Below are positions 23,296 through 30,664 of a DNA stretch of 64,000 nucleotides, piece after piece. Source of the DNA: a virus. How positions within the stretch are numbered: position 1 is the first letter of the stretch; every line of letters starts with the position of its first letter. The notes under the pieces are model-generated. The model saw only the letters and a program-made list of their open reading frames with translations, searched no databases and was not told the origin of the DNA. A program made the position numbers and the translations under genes. Location of the stretch: IMG/VR virus record IMGVR_UViG_3300037246_000990, positions 55,600-119,599 of that record. One strand, written 5' to 3'.

Positions 23296-25082
23296 AACTG
23301 CTGAACTTGCACGCCCACAACGTCTTCAGCATCGGGACCATCGATCTCGACCTCACGGGCAAAGGGTTGGTGTTGGTCACAGGGTGGAGCAACGATGAGA
23401 ACACCGGGAACATGGCGGGTAAATCCTGCGTGGCTAACCGGACCATTGTGTGGGGGTTGTATGGTCGGACGGTGGACGGTATCAAGGCCGACGATGTCAT
23501 CAACACCAGCATCAAGAACGCCAAGCACTGCGGCGTGCGGATCCATTTTGAAGGGATTGATGGTAAGGAGTACCGGATCTATCGGGCACGCAAGCCGAAC
23601 TGTCTGGTGCTCAGTATCAAGAACGCCTTCGAAGAGGTGTGGACAGATTTGTCGAAGAGGAACGAGAAGGATACCCAAGAGCTTATCAATGCACTGTTGG
23701 GGCGAGACCACAAAACATTCATCCAATCGGACTTCTTTGGGCAAGGGAGGGAGCGGTCTTTTCTGGCACTGCCGGGTAGCGAGCAGAAGGCGGTGGTAGA
23801 AGAGATCCTCCCCCTCAACTCTCTTGAGAAGTGGAAAGACAAGGCGAAGGAAGAGTTGAAGCTAGTGGAGGAGCGTGTCGAAGCAGCAGAGATCGAGCAG
23901 TGCATGTCTCATGAGCGAAAGAGAACCGCTCTCTCCCACTACCACACTCTCCAGTCGCAGGAAGCAGGGTGGAATACCAACAACGCAATCGAACTCAATC
24001 AAGCGCAGAAGGAGCTGAATAAGATCCTCTGCATTACCGAAAACATCGAGGATGAGATTGAGGTACTGAAGGAGTCAATCCCTGGAACGCCAGCGAGAAC
24101 GCTAGAAGAGCAGATTGTTATTGAAAGAGTGTTGAGTCAGTCGATCAATTCCCTTGGGTATAGGATTGATACCCTCACAGGGGATATCGACCGTCGTGCC
24201 TCTCGCCCTGAGATATGCGTGAGTTGTGAGCAGACACTACCGAAGGAGCGGGTCGAGCTGAACGCCGAGGCTTTGAAGAATGACAGGGCTAAGCGAGAGG
24301 AACTGATCGCAGAGCGGGGTGAGAAGGAAGCCAAGCAGTACCTCGCTGCCTCCTATATAGCGATCTGCCATGAGATTCAAGGGCTAGAGGTGAGCGTCAA
24401 GGTTAAAAGCCAGCGGGCAGCACTGGAAGAGAAAGTTAGAATACTCGTCAATGCCACTAACCCGTTTGCTCATCTCGTCTACGTCGCCGACAAACAGGTG
24501 AAAGCAGAACAGATCATAAATGAGGAGACGGAGCTTCAGGTTCTTGAGATGGCAGAGGAGAGAGAACACTACCGATTCTGGGCCAACGCTTTCGGTCATG
24601 ACTTGAAGACGATGATCTTCAATCAGGTGTGTCCCTACCTTGAGCGACAGACGAACCAGTACCTTCGTGACTTGGACAACGCTCAAATCAAGGTCAAGTT
24701 TCGCACAGTCAAGCTGCTGAAGTCAGGCGATGCCCGTGACCAGTTCTGTGTGACCGCAGCGTCGGACACAGGCAGCAAGGTATTCGAGCTGTTCAGTGGA
24801 GCAGAGAAACAGCTCACCAGTTTCGCAGTAGGCATGGCTCTCTCAGATCTAGCGGGGATGCAAGTGGAGGGGGCATCCTCGTTTATGATCCTCGATGAGC
24901 CCTTCTTGTATCAGAGCCCTGAGAACTGTGAGCGTATCATCAACTTCATTACCACCCATTTAGTGTCCGGTGGTGAGGGTGGTAAAACGGTACTACTTAT
25001 ATCCAATGAGGATAACTTAGTGAACCTAGTGCATGATCGAGTACATGTCGTGAAAGAGAAGGGGGTAACTTACATTGCCTAA
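23292..25082 (+). CDS. SbcC/gp46-like ATPase subunit
   Basis: SMC-like ATPase partner of the nuclease. 596 residues. Walker A is stretched (G-W-S-N-D-E-N-T-G-N-M-A-G-K-S, 31-45), a known form in gp46-like proteins. The coiled coil holds a zinc hook C-V-S-C at 309-312. ABC signature F-S-G-A-E-K-Q at 501-507 and Walker B F-M-I-L-D-E-P at 531-537. Size matches T4 gp46 (560). It overlaps the ClpP-like gene. Confidence 0.93.
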   Translation: MKLLNLHAHNVFSIGTIDLDLTGKGLVLVTGWSNDENTGNMAGKSCVANRTIVWGLYGRTVDGIKADDVINTSIKNAKHCGVRIHFEGIDGKEYRIYRARKPNCLVLSIKNAFEEVWTDLSKRNEKDTQELINALLGRDHKTFIQSDFFGQGRERSFLALPGSEQKAVVEEILPLNSLEKWKDKAKEELKLVEERVEAAEIEQCMSHERKRTALSHYHTLQSQEAGWNTNNAIELNQAQKELNKILCITENIEDEIEVLKESIPGTPARTLEEQIVIERVLSQSINSLGYRIDTLTGDIDRRASRPEICVSCEQTLPKERVELNAEALKNDRAKREELIAERGEKEAKQYLAASYIAICHEIQGLEVSVKVKSQRAALEEKVRILVNATNPFAHLVYVADKQVKAEQIINEETELQVLEMAEEREHYRFWANAFGHDLKTMIFNQVCPYLERQTNQYLRDLDNAQIKVKFRTVKLLKSGDARDQFCVTAASDTGSKVFELFSGAEKQLTSFAVGMALSDLAGMQVEGASSFMILDEPFLYQSPENCERIINFITTHLVSGGEGGKTVLLISNEDNLVNLVHDRVHVVKEKGVTYIA

Positions 25083-25665
25083 AGGTATCCCTAAGATTGA
25101 TACCGAACTCGCCAAGTTGAACATGACGTTCGACAGGGGAGTAGATCTTGACAAGCGCATCATCTACATCTTTAATATAATTGATGAGTCGATGGCCGAG
25201 AATGTAATTGTGAGTTTGCAGCATCTATCCGTTACCGATCCTGAAGCCGGTATCACCATTATGATTAATAGCGAAGGCGGTACCGTGTCTGCTATGTTTG
25301 CTATTTACGATGCGATGCGTGCTTGTACTAACGAGATCACTACTATTGGCATCGGTGAGGTGTGTTCCGCTGCTGGTCTACTGCTAGTAGCTGGAGATAA
25401 GCGCCTCGCTTCTAGAAACTGTCTGTTCATGGCGCATCAGATGATTGGCGGGTACAGCCCAGATGAGAACATTGACACAATCGAAGCACAGGTAGCTGCC
25501 AACAAGATGTGTTGGGATCGCTGGGCCGCAGCAATGGCTGAACACACGAATCAGAAAGTGAACTACTGGAAGCGAGAGCTACCTTCTAAGTTGAATGAGC
25601 TGTGGTTGCCGGTGGAGAAAATGAAGATGCCGAAATACGGAATCGTTGACGGAGTATGGGAGTAA
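25075..25665 (+). CDS. ClpP-like serine protease
   Basis: 196 residues, TTG start behind AAGGGGG. ClpP/crotonase fold: I-N-S-E-G-G, catalytic serine in G-E-V-C-S-A-A-G (Ser98), histidine in F-M-A-H-Q (His121), and a final Y-G-I-V-D. The segment where ClpP has its catalytic Asp reads N-E-L-W-L-P, so the acid appears to be Asn174 or Glu175. Phage ClpP-like enzymes often act as prohead proteases, but this one sits in the recombination operon, far from the capsid genes. It may instead act on host proteins. Confidence 0.88.
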   Translation: MPKGIPKIDTELAKLNMTFDRGVDLDKRIIYIFNIIDESMAENVIVSLQHLSVTDPEAGITIMINSEGGTVSAMFAIYDAMRACTNEITTIGIGEVCSAAGLLLVAGDKRLASRNCLFMAHQMIGGYSPDENIDTIEAQVAANKMCWDRWAAAMAEHTNQKVNYWKRELPSKLNELWLPVEKMKMPKYGIVDGVWE

Positions 25666-25667
25666 TC

Positions 25668-25922
25668 ATGAAAACAGTAAAAGAGATAAAAGAACTGCTA
25701 ACCTATCCAGCGTTTATTTGGCTTGTGACAATTGGTGTTTTATTGGCGGTAAATGCATGGACAAAGGAAACTACCACTTTAGACGAAGCGCTTGAGCACC
25801 CGGTTAAGGTGGAGAAGTTTGTAGACAAGGTAAACGGAGTGGTGTGTTACTGGAGTACTCGTCACCCTCAGTACCTTGATTGTGTGAAGGTCACCAATAC
25901 GAGCAAGAGGCACGCACAATGA
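25668..25922 (+). CDS. Small single-pass membrane protein
   Basis: 84 residues from ATG 25668 behind GGAG. A hydrophobic helix (F-I-W-L-V-T-I-G-V-L-L-A-V) near the N-terminus follows a basic/acidic short segment; the C-terminal part holds two cysteines and would be soluble. End overlaps the next start (ATGA). Function unknown. Confidence 0.68.
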   Translation: MKTVKEIKELLTYPAFIWLVTIGVLLAVNAWTKETTTLDEALEHPVKVEKFVDKVNGVVCYWSTRHPQYLDCVKVTNTSKRHAQ

Positions 25923-26185
25923 CTAAAGAGAAGATGGCACTAATTGAGACGGCTCTTGCTGAGGTGCGAGGTGAGTTGCTTGCCGCTTATGAGAACTACC
26001 CCGACTTTCGTTCCGCTCATGAAGGAGTGGCGATAATAGAGGAGGAGTTCATTGAGTTTAGGGACGCAGCGTACTGGTCACACAAACACCCATTAGATGC
26101 TGAAGTGACTGAGGCACGACAGCTTGCTGCAATGAGTGTTCGCTACTTAGTGGATATATGTTTCAATAAGGAGGCACCAAGATGA
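25919..26185 (+). CDS. MazG-like nucleotide pyrophosphohydrolase fold (tentative)
   Basis: 88 residues starting at ATG 25919, which overlaps the previous stop. Helical, with H-E-G-V-A-I-I-E-E-E-F-I-E-F and later E-A-R-Q-L-A-A-M-S-V-R-Y-L-V-D. The E-E-x-x-E pattern followed by a Q-L-A-A-M-A-x-R helix resembles a common small phage protein with an all-alpha NTP-pyrophosphohydrolase-like fold. The second acidic motif is weak, so activity is uncertain. Confidence 0.55.
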   Translation: MTKEKMALIETALAEVRGELLAAYENYPDFRSAHEGVAIIEEEFIEFRDAAYWSHKHPLDAEVTEARQLAAMSVRYLVDICFNKEAPR

Positions 26186-26448
26186 GTTTGAAAGTTACAT
26201 TGGAAGAAGAACCTAGAATATTTCTAGTCAAAGTTGGAGAGAATAGTATCGGCAAAGTCACGTCACACTGGGAGAAGGGTGACGCAGATGATGATGAAAA
26301 CTATCATGCCGCACTCTTCACAAACGATGAAGATAAGAGGGATAAGGGGTTGGGTTGGTTCGACACACTTGAAAAAGCAGGGATAGCTGTAGTGGAGTAC
26401 GCACACGGCCCCACGAAGATCAACAAGGTGACAGAAAGGATCGTATGA
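26182..26448 (+). CDS. Small acidic unknown protein
   Basis: 88 residues, acidic, with no recognised motif, translated from an ATG overlapping the previous stop behind AAGGAGG. No membrane segment. Possibly beta-rich at the N-terminus. Confidence 0.65.
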   Translation: MSLKVTLEEEPRIFLVKVGENSIGKVTSHWEKGDADDDENYHAALFTNDEDKRDKGLGWFDTLEKAGIAVVEYAHGPTKINKVTERIV

Positions 26449-26912
26449 TTACTGAGCTTGCCTACGCCCTGTGTGGGCTCATCATGCTACCGCTAGTGGA
26501 TAACGCTACGGAGTACGACTTGTACACCAACGATGCGTACGATATTACACTGACGCACCCAGACAACATCATAGAGGTGTGCAGAGATGACTACCCCCAG
26601 GTCTATATTTGTGAACCGAGGTACGGGTGCTTCATTAGATCAGACTATTATTACATCGCTCGAAACGAGGACGAAGAGTCTGATCCAGGGGAGAAGCTGG
26701 AGATACGGTGGGTGTGGGATCCAGACTTTGATGATGATGGTATCGTAGGTTTCTTAGACTTTGGTTTGTGGGTCGGTGCGTTCGGAGGTACTGATCCTAG
26801 GGCCGACGCAGACGGGAATGGCATAGTAGGTTTCTCAGACTTTGGTTGGTTTGTGCAGCGGTTTGGTGAGTGTCTTAGTGAGAACCTTGTGAAGGTGGTG
26901 CCTTGTGGCTAG
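26445..26912 (+). CDS. Dockerin-like/EF-hand calcium-binding protein
   Basis: 155 residues. A hydrophobic N-terminus (about residues 5-18) could be a signal peptide, though without a basic start. The C-terminal third holds two EF-hand-type loops 27 residues apart: D94-x-D96-x-D98-G-I...D105 and D121-x-D123-x-N125-G-I...D132, each followed by F-G/D-F-G and aromatic residues. This duplicated loop-helix layout is that of type I dockerins, which bind calcium and dock onto cohesins. It is unusual in phages. The two copies share D/N-G-I-V-G-F-x-D-F-G-x-W/F-V. Function unknown; adhesion or host-surface interaction is a guess. Confidence 0.72.
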   Translation: MITELAYALCGLIMLPLVDNATEYDLYTNDAYDITLTHPDNIIEVCRDDYPQVYICEPRYGCFIRSDYYYIARNEDEESDPGEKLEIRWVWDPDFDDDGIVGFLDFGLWVGAFGGTDPRADADGNGIVGFSDFGWFVQRFGECLSENLVKVVPCG

Positions 26913-27555
26913 GAAGAAGAAGAAGAAACGATGTGGCAGGTGCCACGTTCTAAAGCCAATTACGAAGTTTCCTCCTTGTAAGATGGGTAAGGACGGGGTT
27001 TACAGTTATTGTAAGCCGTGCCATTGTGCATATCAAAAAGAGAGGCATCCTAACCGAAAAGAGATTGATGAAAAAGCAGCTCGCAGAATAGGATTAAAGA
27101 AACAAGAGCTAAAGACTTGTACATCGTGTAAAACTGTGCATCCTTATAGTAATTTCTATAGTGATTCTAGACATATCGACGGTAAACAAAGTATTTGTAA
27201 AGATTGCTGGTATGTCAAGGGTAACACATCCTATCTAAAGAAGGAATATGGTCTAACAGTGGATGAATTTCATCTATTATTAGACGCTCAGGGTGGTTGT
27301 TGTGTAATCTGCCGTCGACCTCCGAAGAAGAACCGATTCAATATAGATCATTGTCATAAGACGCATCGGATCAGAGCGTTACTCTGTGTCAACTGTAACA
27401 CTAATCTTTTGCCTCTTATTGAAGCCCACCCTGATTGGGTGAAAAGAGCTTTTGATTATCTAGAAAACCCACCGGCTTTTGAAGTTATAGGTAAAAGACA
27501 AGTACCAAAAACAAATCAAGCACGTAGGAAGCAGAAGGAGAAAACAAATGGGTAA
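26905..27555 (+). CDS. Endonuclease VII-like nuclease with N-terminal zinc ribbons
   Basis: 216 residues, GTG start, highly basic beginning. Two zinc modules come first: C-G-R-C...C-K-P-C and C-T-S-C...C-K-D-C. The C-terminal domain G-C-C-V-I-C...N-I-D-H-C-H-K-T...R-A-L-L-C-V-N-C-N is the endonuclease VII (T4 gp49-like) His-Me finger with D-H-x-H and two CxxC pairs. It may resolve branched DNA or act as a homing nuclease; many free-standing homing enzymes have this design. The sequence is AT-richer than its neighbours, supporting a mobile origin. Confidence 0.87.
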   Translation: MARKKKKKRCGRCHVLKPITKFPPCKMGKDGVYSYCKPCHCAYQKERHPNRKEIDEKAARRIGLKKQELKTCTSCKTVHPYSNFYSDSRHIDGKQSICKDCWYVKGNTSYLKKEYGLTVDEFHLLLDAQGGCCVICRRPPKKNRFNIDHCHKTHRIRALLCVNCNTNLLPLIEAHPDWVKRAFDYLENPPAFEVIGKRQVPKTNQARRKQKEKTNG

Positions 27556-28321
27556 ACGTGTAGACCATACGGGACACAGACTTGTGTTTGATATCGAAGT
27601 CTCTCCGGCGATCTACTGGATTTGGAAGGGTGGGTACGGTATCAATGTACCGACCAGTAACTTGCTTGAAGAGCCTAAAGTGATCTGCATCAGTTACAAA
27701 TGGGAAGGTGAGCAGCAGACACACCACCTACAATGGGACAAAAAGCAGTGTGATAAGAAGATGCTGAAGAAATTCATTCCGATCATGCAAGAAGCAGGGG
27801 TACTGATTGGTCATAACTCAGACAACTTCGATATTCGTTGGCTGCGTACGAGATGCCTATATCATAGACTACCTTGCCCGCCTGACTTCATCACCATCGA
27901 TACGTGGAAGCAGGCGAAGAAGTTTCTGAGACTCCAGGGGAATGGCCTAAAGTACGTCGCCCAATTTCTCCGACTTAAGAAAGGCAAGCTTGTGACCGCT
28001 GAAAACGCGGGGCTGTGGAAGGAAGTGGTATTCAAGAAGAGTGCTAAAGCAATGAAAGAGATGCTAGCCTATTGCGACCGCGACGTAGATGTTACTATGG
28101 AAGTTTATGAAGCGTTCGTCCCTTACACCGGCACCATCGGCCACCGTGGCAAGAGCATGCAGGACTGCGCTCACTGCGGTAGCAGTAACACCAAGTGGGA
28201 GAAGAATCGGGTCTCTACTGCTGGTATGAAGAGGACACAGTTCAGGTGTCAGGAACCAGGCTGTATGAAGTATGGTACTTGTGCAGCTAGTAAATGGTAC
28301 AAAAACACCAAGATAAAGTAG
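27548..28321 (+). CDS. DnaQ-like 3'-5' exonuclease with zinc ribbon
   Basis: 257 residues. RNase H-like exonuclease motifs: F-D-I-E (Asp15, Glu17), I-G-H-N-S-D-N-F-D in the middle, and Y-C-D-R-D-V near residue 180, matching ExoI, II and III of PF13482-like enzymes. A C-terminal zinc ribbon follows (C-A-H-C-G...C-Q-E-P-G-C). The polymerase has its own proofreading domain, so this enzyme probably trims recombination or repair intermediates. It overlaps the upstream gene. Confidence 0.82.
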   Translation: MGKRVDHTGHRLVFDIEVSPAIYWIWKGGYGINVPTSNLLEEPKVICISYKWEGEQQTHHLQWDKKQCDKKMLKKFIPIMQEAGVLIGHNSDNFDIRWLRTRCLYHRLPCPPDFITIDTWKQAKKFLRLQGNGLKYVAQFLRLKKGKLVTAENAGLWKEVVFKKSAKAMKEMLAYCDRDVDVTMEVYEAFVPYTGTIGHRGKSMQDCAHCGSSNTKWEKNRVSTAGMKRTQFRCQEPGCMKYGTCAASKWYKNTKIK

Positions 28322-28337
28322 ACAGGAGGACTGTAAA

Positions 28338-28757
28338 TTGCGTGTTTACCTCTGTGGACCGATGGATAACTACACCGAAGAAGAGTTGAGTACTTGGAGG
28401 AAGGATGCTAAGAACTATCTAGGTCTCCAAGGGATCACATGCCTCGACCCAACGGATCGCATCTACAGGAATGAGGATTACGGAAGCGATCCAGAGAGTG
28501 TGCTGCCTGATCTTGTTGAAGCAGACAAGATCGACATTGAGGCATCAGATGTGCTCCTCGTTAACTACACGAAGGTAAGCGTAGGGACCAGCATGGAGAT
28601 TTTATTGGCTTGGATGAAGGACAAGCACGTAATTGTAGTGGCTCCCGAAGGCATGCACCTGAGTGCGTGGGTTCATTACCATTCTCACAGAGTATTCCGA
28701 AGTATGCAGGAAGCATACGACCATATCATTCAGTTCAACCTTCGTATCGGGCCATGA
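28338..28757 (+). CDS. Nucleoside 2-deoxyribosyltransferase-like protein
   Basis: 139 residues from a TTG behind CAGGAGG. Starts R-V-Y-L-C-G-P-M-D (substrate-binding G-P motif), then D-P-T-D-R, S-D-V-L-L-V-N-Y and S-V-G-T-S-M-E-I with the glutamate of the active site, as in the Nuc_deoxyrib_tr family. It could salvage or alter deoxynucleosides during infection. DNA modification enzymes were not otherwise seen. Confidence 0.8.
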   Translation: MRVYLCGPMDNYTEEELSTWRKDAKNYLGLQGITCLDPTDRIYRNEDYGSDPESVLPDLVEADKIDIEASDVLLVNYTKVSVGTSMEILLAWMKDKHVIVVAPEGMHLSAWVHYHSHRVFRSMQEAYDHIIQFNLRIGP

Positions 28758-29074
28758 GGAACTGGAGGGAGTGGTTCATAACACCTGAGGATGAGGCCCC
28801 AGTCTATGAGACTGAGGATGACATTCGAGTACTATCAGGGTCCGGACATATAAAAGAGGGTAAGATCCTCCCTATCCGGAAGAAGCTGCCTCCTCGCTGC
28901 GCCACCTGTAAGAAGTTCGTAGGCTCCGATACAGGCATGCATCTCCTGCTAACAGGGCAGTGGAGGGTTCATATCTCCTGCTTCGCTGAGGTGCTGGAAC
29001 GCCACTACAAGGACGGAGAGCTGATTGACTTCACCAATGGATCCATCAGAAAGATTGATTACGACGATTCTTGA
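28754..29074 (+). CDS. Small CxxC unknown protein
   Basis: 106 residues from ATG 28754, which overlaps the previous stop (ATGA). One C-A-T-C pair followed by H-I-S-C about 30 residues later may form a treble-clef-like zinc site. No recognised family. Last gene before promoter P3. Confidence 0.65.
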   Translation: MRNWREWFITPEDEAPVYETEDDIRVLSGSGHIKEGKILPIRKKLPPRCATCKKFVGSDTGMHLLLTGQWRVHISCFAEVLERHYKDGELIDFTNGSIRKIDYDDS

Positions 29075-29087
29075 CCGGCAGACAGGG

Positions 29088-29116
29088 TTGCAAAAGTTTG
29101 AAAGAAAAGCTATAAT
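29088..29116 (+). promoter_or_regulatory. Promoter P3 (class A)
   Basis: TTGCAA (29088-29093), 17-base spacer, TATAAT (29111-29116), identical over 29 bases to P1 and P4. Transcription should start about 7 bases downstream, leaving a very short leader before the AAGGAG site of the AAA+ gene at 29135. Confidence 0.9.
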
Positions 29117-29134
29117 TGAGGTTAAGGAGAGCAA

Positions 29135-30253
29135 ATGAATAAAAGCGAGAAGGGTAGGACCCTCTTGATGACGATTGATAAAAGGATGAAGGTCGCCCGG
29201 GAGATGTACGGGATGGAACCTCTGCTTCAGTATCAGGCTATGATGAATGCAGCGCTTGAGGGGGATACCTCGGTACTTAGGTATATGCATGAAGGTCGGG
29301 GGGATAAAGAAAGTGCACTCAAGCAACTAACTATATGGTTCGGAGCGTATATTTCATTTCAAGAAAGTGACGATGAATTTCAATACGTGTTTGTTGACGA
29401 CGCTTCTTACCTGTCTGTGCATATCAATAAGTATGATAAAGATGGTAAGAACCATATCGAGGTTGACTTGGTGACAACCCAACAGGAAACATTCGATAAG
29501 ATTAAGGACAAGTTTAAGAGCCTAGTTCAGACCTCACCACCTTCGAACGCTGTGCTTGCTCTGGTTAGCACCCCAAACGGCTTGGGGCTTTCAGCTCTTG
29601 GACAGTTCAAGCAAGAGCTACTTACTTGTAACTACTCGGCTAATGTCATTAAAGGGTTTGAGCATGTGAAGGCTTGTCTCGCTACTAAGTCACCTTGTGG
29701 TCGGCTTGTGCTGTTTCAAGGGGCACCGGGTACGGGTAAGAGCTATATGATTAGATCTTTGGTGTCTACTGTTGAGTCTACTTTCATTATCGTTGGCTCC
29801 AATATGATTGCCGATCTATCTGGGCCTGCCATACTGCCGGTTCTGATGAGCACTGGGCGTGACCAGGATAAGCCGATTACGTTTATTCTTGAAGACGCAG
29901 ACGTGGCGCTCTCTGACAGGAAGTCATCAGGGATGAATCATCTTAGTGGTTTACTGAACCTCGGAGATGGCCTCCTTGGTGAGATGATGGACATCAGAAT
30001 CGTAGCCACGACCAACGCAGGTACGATGGAACTTGATGATGCGATTGTCCGACCCGGAAGGATGTGTCAGCACATCATGTTCGATTCGCTCAGTGCCACC
30101 GAAGCAAATGTGCTGTACTCTAAGCTGGTCGAGGGTAAGGATAAGGACACTCATATTACTAAAGCACTAACCTTGGCTGAGGTCTACAGGATGGCCCGTC
30201 AGGATGGGTGGGTACCACCTAAGCCCACCGTGACACACGGCGCATACGTTTAA
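29135..30253 (+). CDS. AAA+ ATPase
   Basis: 372 residues. An N-terminal domain of about 180 residues has no recognised motif. The AAA+ module follows: Walker A G-A-P-G-T-G-K-S (196-203), Walker B F-I-L-E-D-A-D (250-256), sensor 1 A-T-T-N (291-294), and R-P-G-R (306-309), as in the FtsH/proteasome-like clade. It lacks a protease domain. It is the first gene of the P3 unit, before the glycosyltransferases. It could remodel protein complexes or help the ClpP-like protease, but no ClpP-binding loop is obvious. Confidence 0.85.
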   Translation: MNKSEKGRTLLMTIDKRMKVAREMYGMEPLLQYQAMMNAALEGDTSVLRYMHEGRGDKESALKQLTIWFGAYISFQESDDEFQYVFVDDASYLSVHINKYDKDGKNHIEVDLVTTQQETFDKIKDKFKSLVQTSPPSNAVLALVSTPNGLGLSALGQFKQELLTCNYSANVIKGFEHVKACLATKSPCGRLVLFQGAPGTGKSYMIRSLVSTVESTFIIVGSNMIADLSGPAILPVLMSTGRDQDKPITFILEDADVALSDRKSSGMNHLSGLLNLGDGLLGEMMDIRIVATTNAGTMELDDAIVRPGRMCQHIMFDSLSATEANVLYSKLVEGKDKDTHITKALTLAEVYRMARQDGWVPPKPTVTHGAYV

Positions 30254-30262
30254 GGAGGGAAC

Positions 30263-30664
30263 ATGGGACAAGAGCATATCGAGTTTGTGTTTAACGATGC
30301 AAAGGCTACTATTATCGAGCGCGGTAATGAGCGGGATCAGCCTGATGGGGAGCGTACCATCCCCCGCTGTGTGACGGCGTTCAACGCCATCACAGGGCAT
30401 AAGCTATCGAACTGTGACGGGTGGTTGTTCATGGAGATCTTGAAGAAATGCCGCTCCGTCCAGGGTACATACAAGTACGACGATTACCGAGACGGTGTAG
30501 GCTACGCTGCCCTTAGGGCAGAGGAAGCTAGGATGGAACACGAAAAGGCGACGCCTGACGTTACCTCTGAGTTGGTGTTCAAACCTTGTGCTCATGGCTA
30601 TACGAACTGTAGTACGTGCGGTCTCTCGATGGTACCTGTGGAGTGTGATACCCGTGCCGTTTGA
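30263..30664 (+). CDS. DUF6378-like protein with C-terminal Cys-rich tail
   Basis: 133 residues behind AAGGAGG. The pattern I-I-E-R-G-N-E-R...[12 protein letters not shown]...E-I-L-K-K-C-R...[16 protein letters not shown] matches the common phage DUF6378 layout (E-R-G start, K-x-x-R, D-D-Y-x-D-x-x-x-Y-A-A-L). A tail with [12 protein letters not shown] adds a likely zinc site. Function of the family is unknown. It overlaps the large glycosyltransferase. Confidence 0.7.
   Translation: MGQEHIEFVFNDAKATIIERGNERDQPDGERTIPRCVTAFNAITGHKLSNCDGWLFMEILKKCRSVQGTYKYDDYRDGVGYAALRAEEARMEHEKATPDVTSELVFKPCAHGYTNCSTCGLSMVPVECDTRAV

Noticed and set aside
30588-30653. Upstream extension of the three-domain glycosyltransferase
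   Set aside because: Overlaps the coding end of the DUF6378-like gene and lacks a ribosome binding site; GTG 30654 is better placed.
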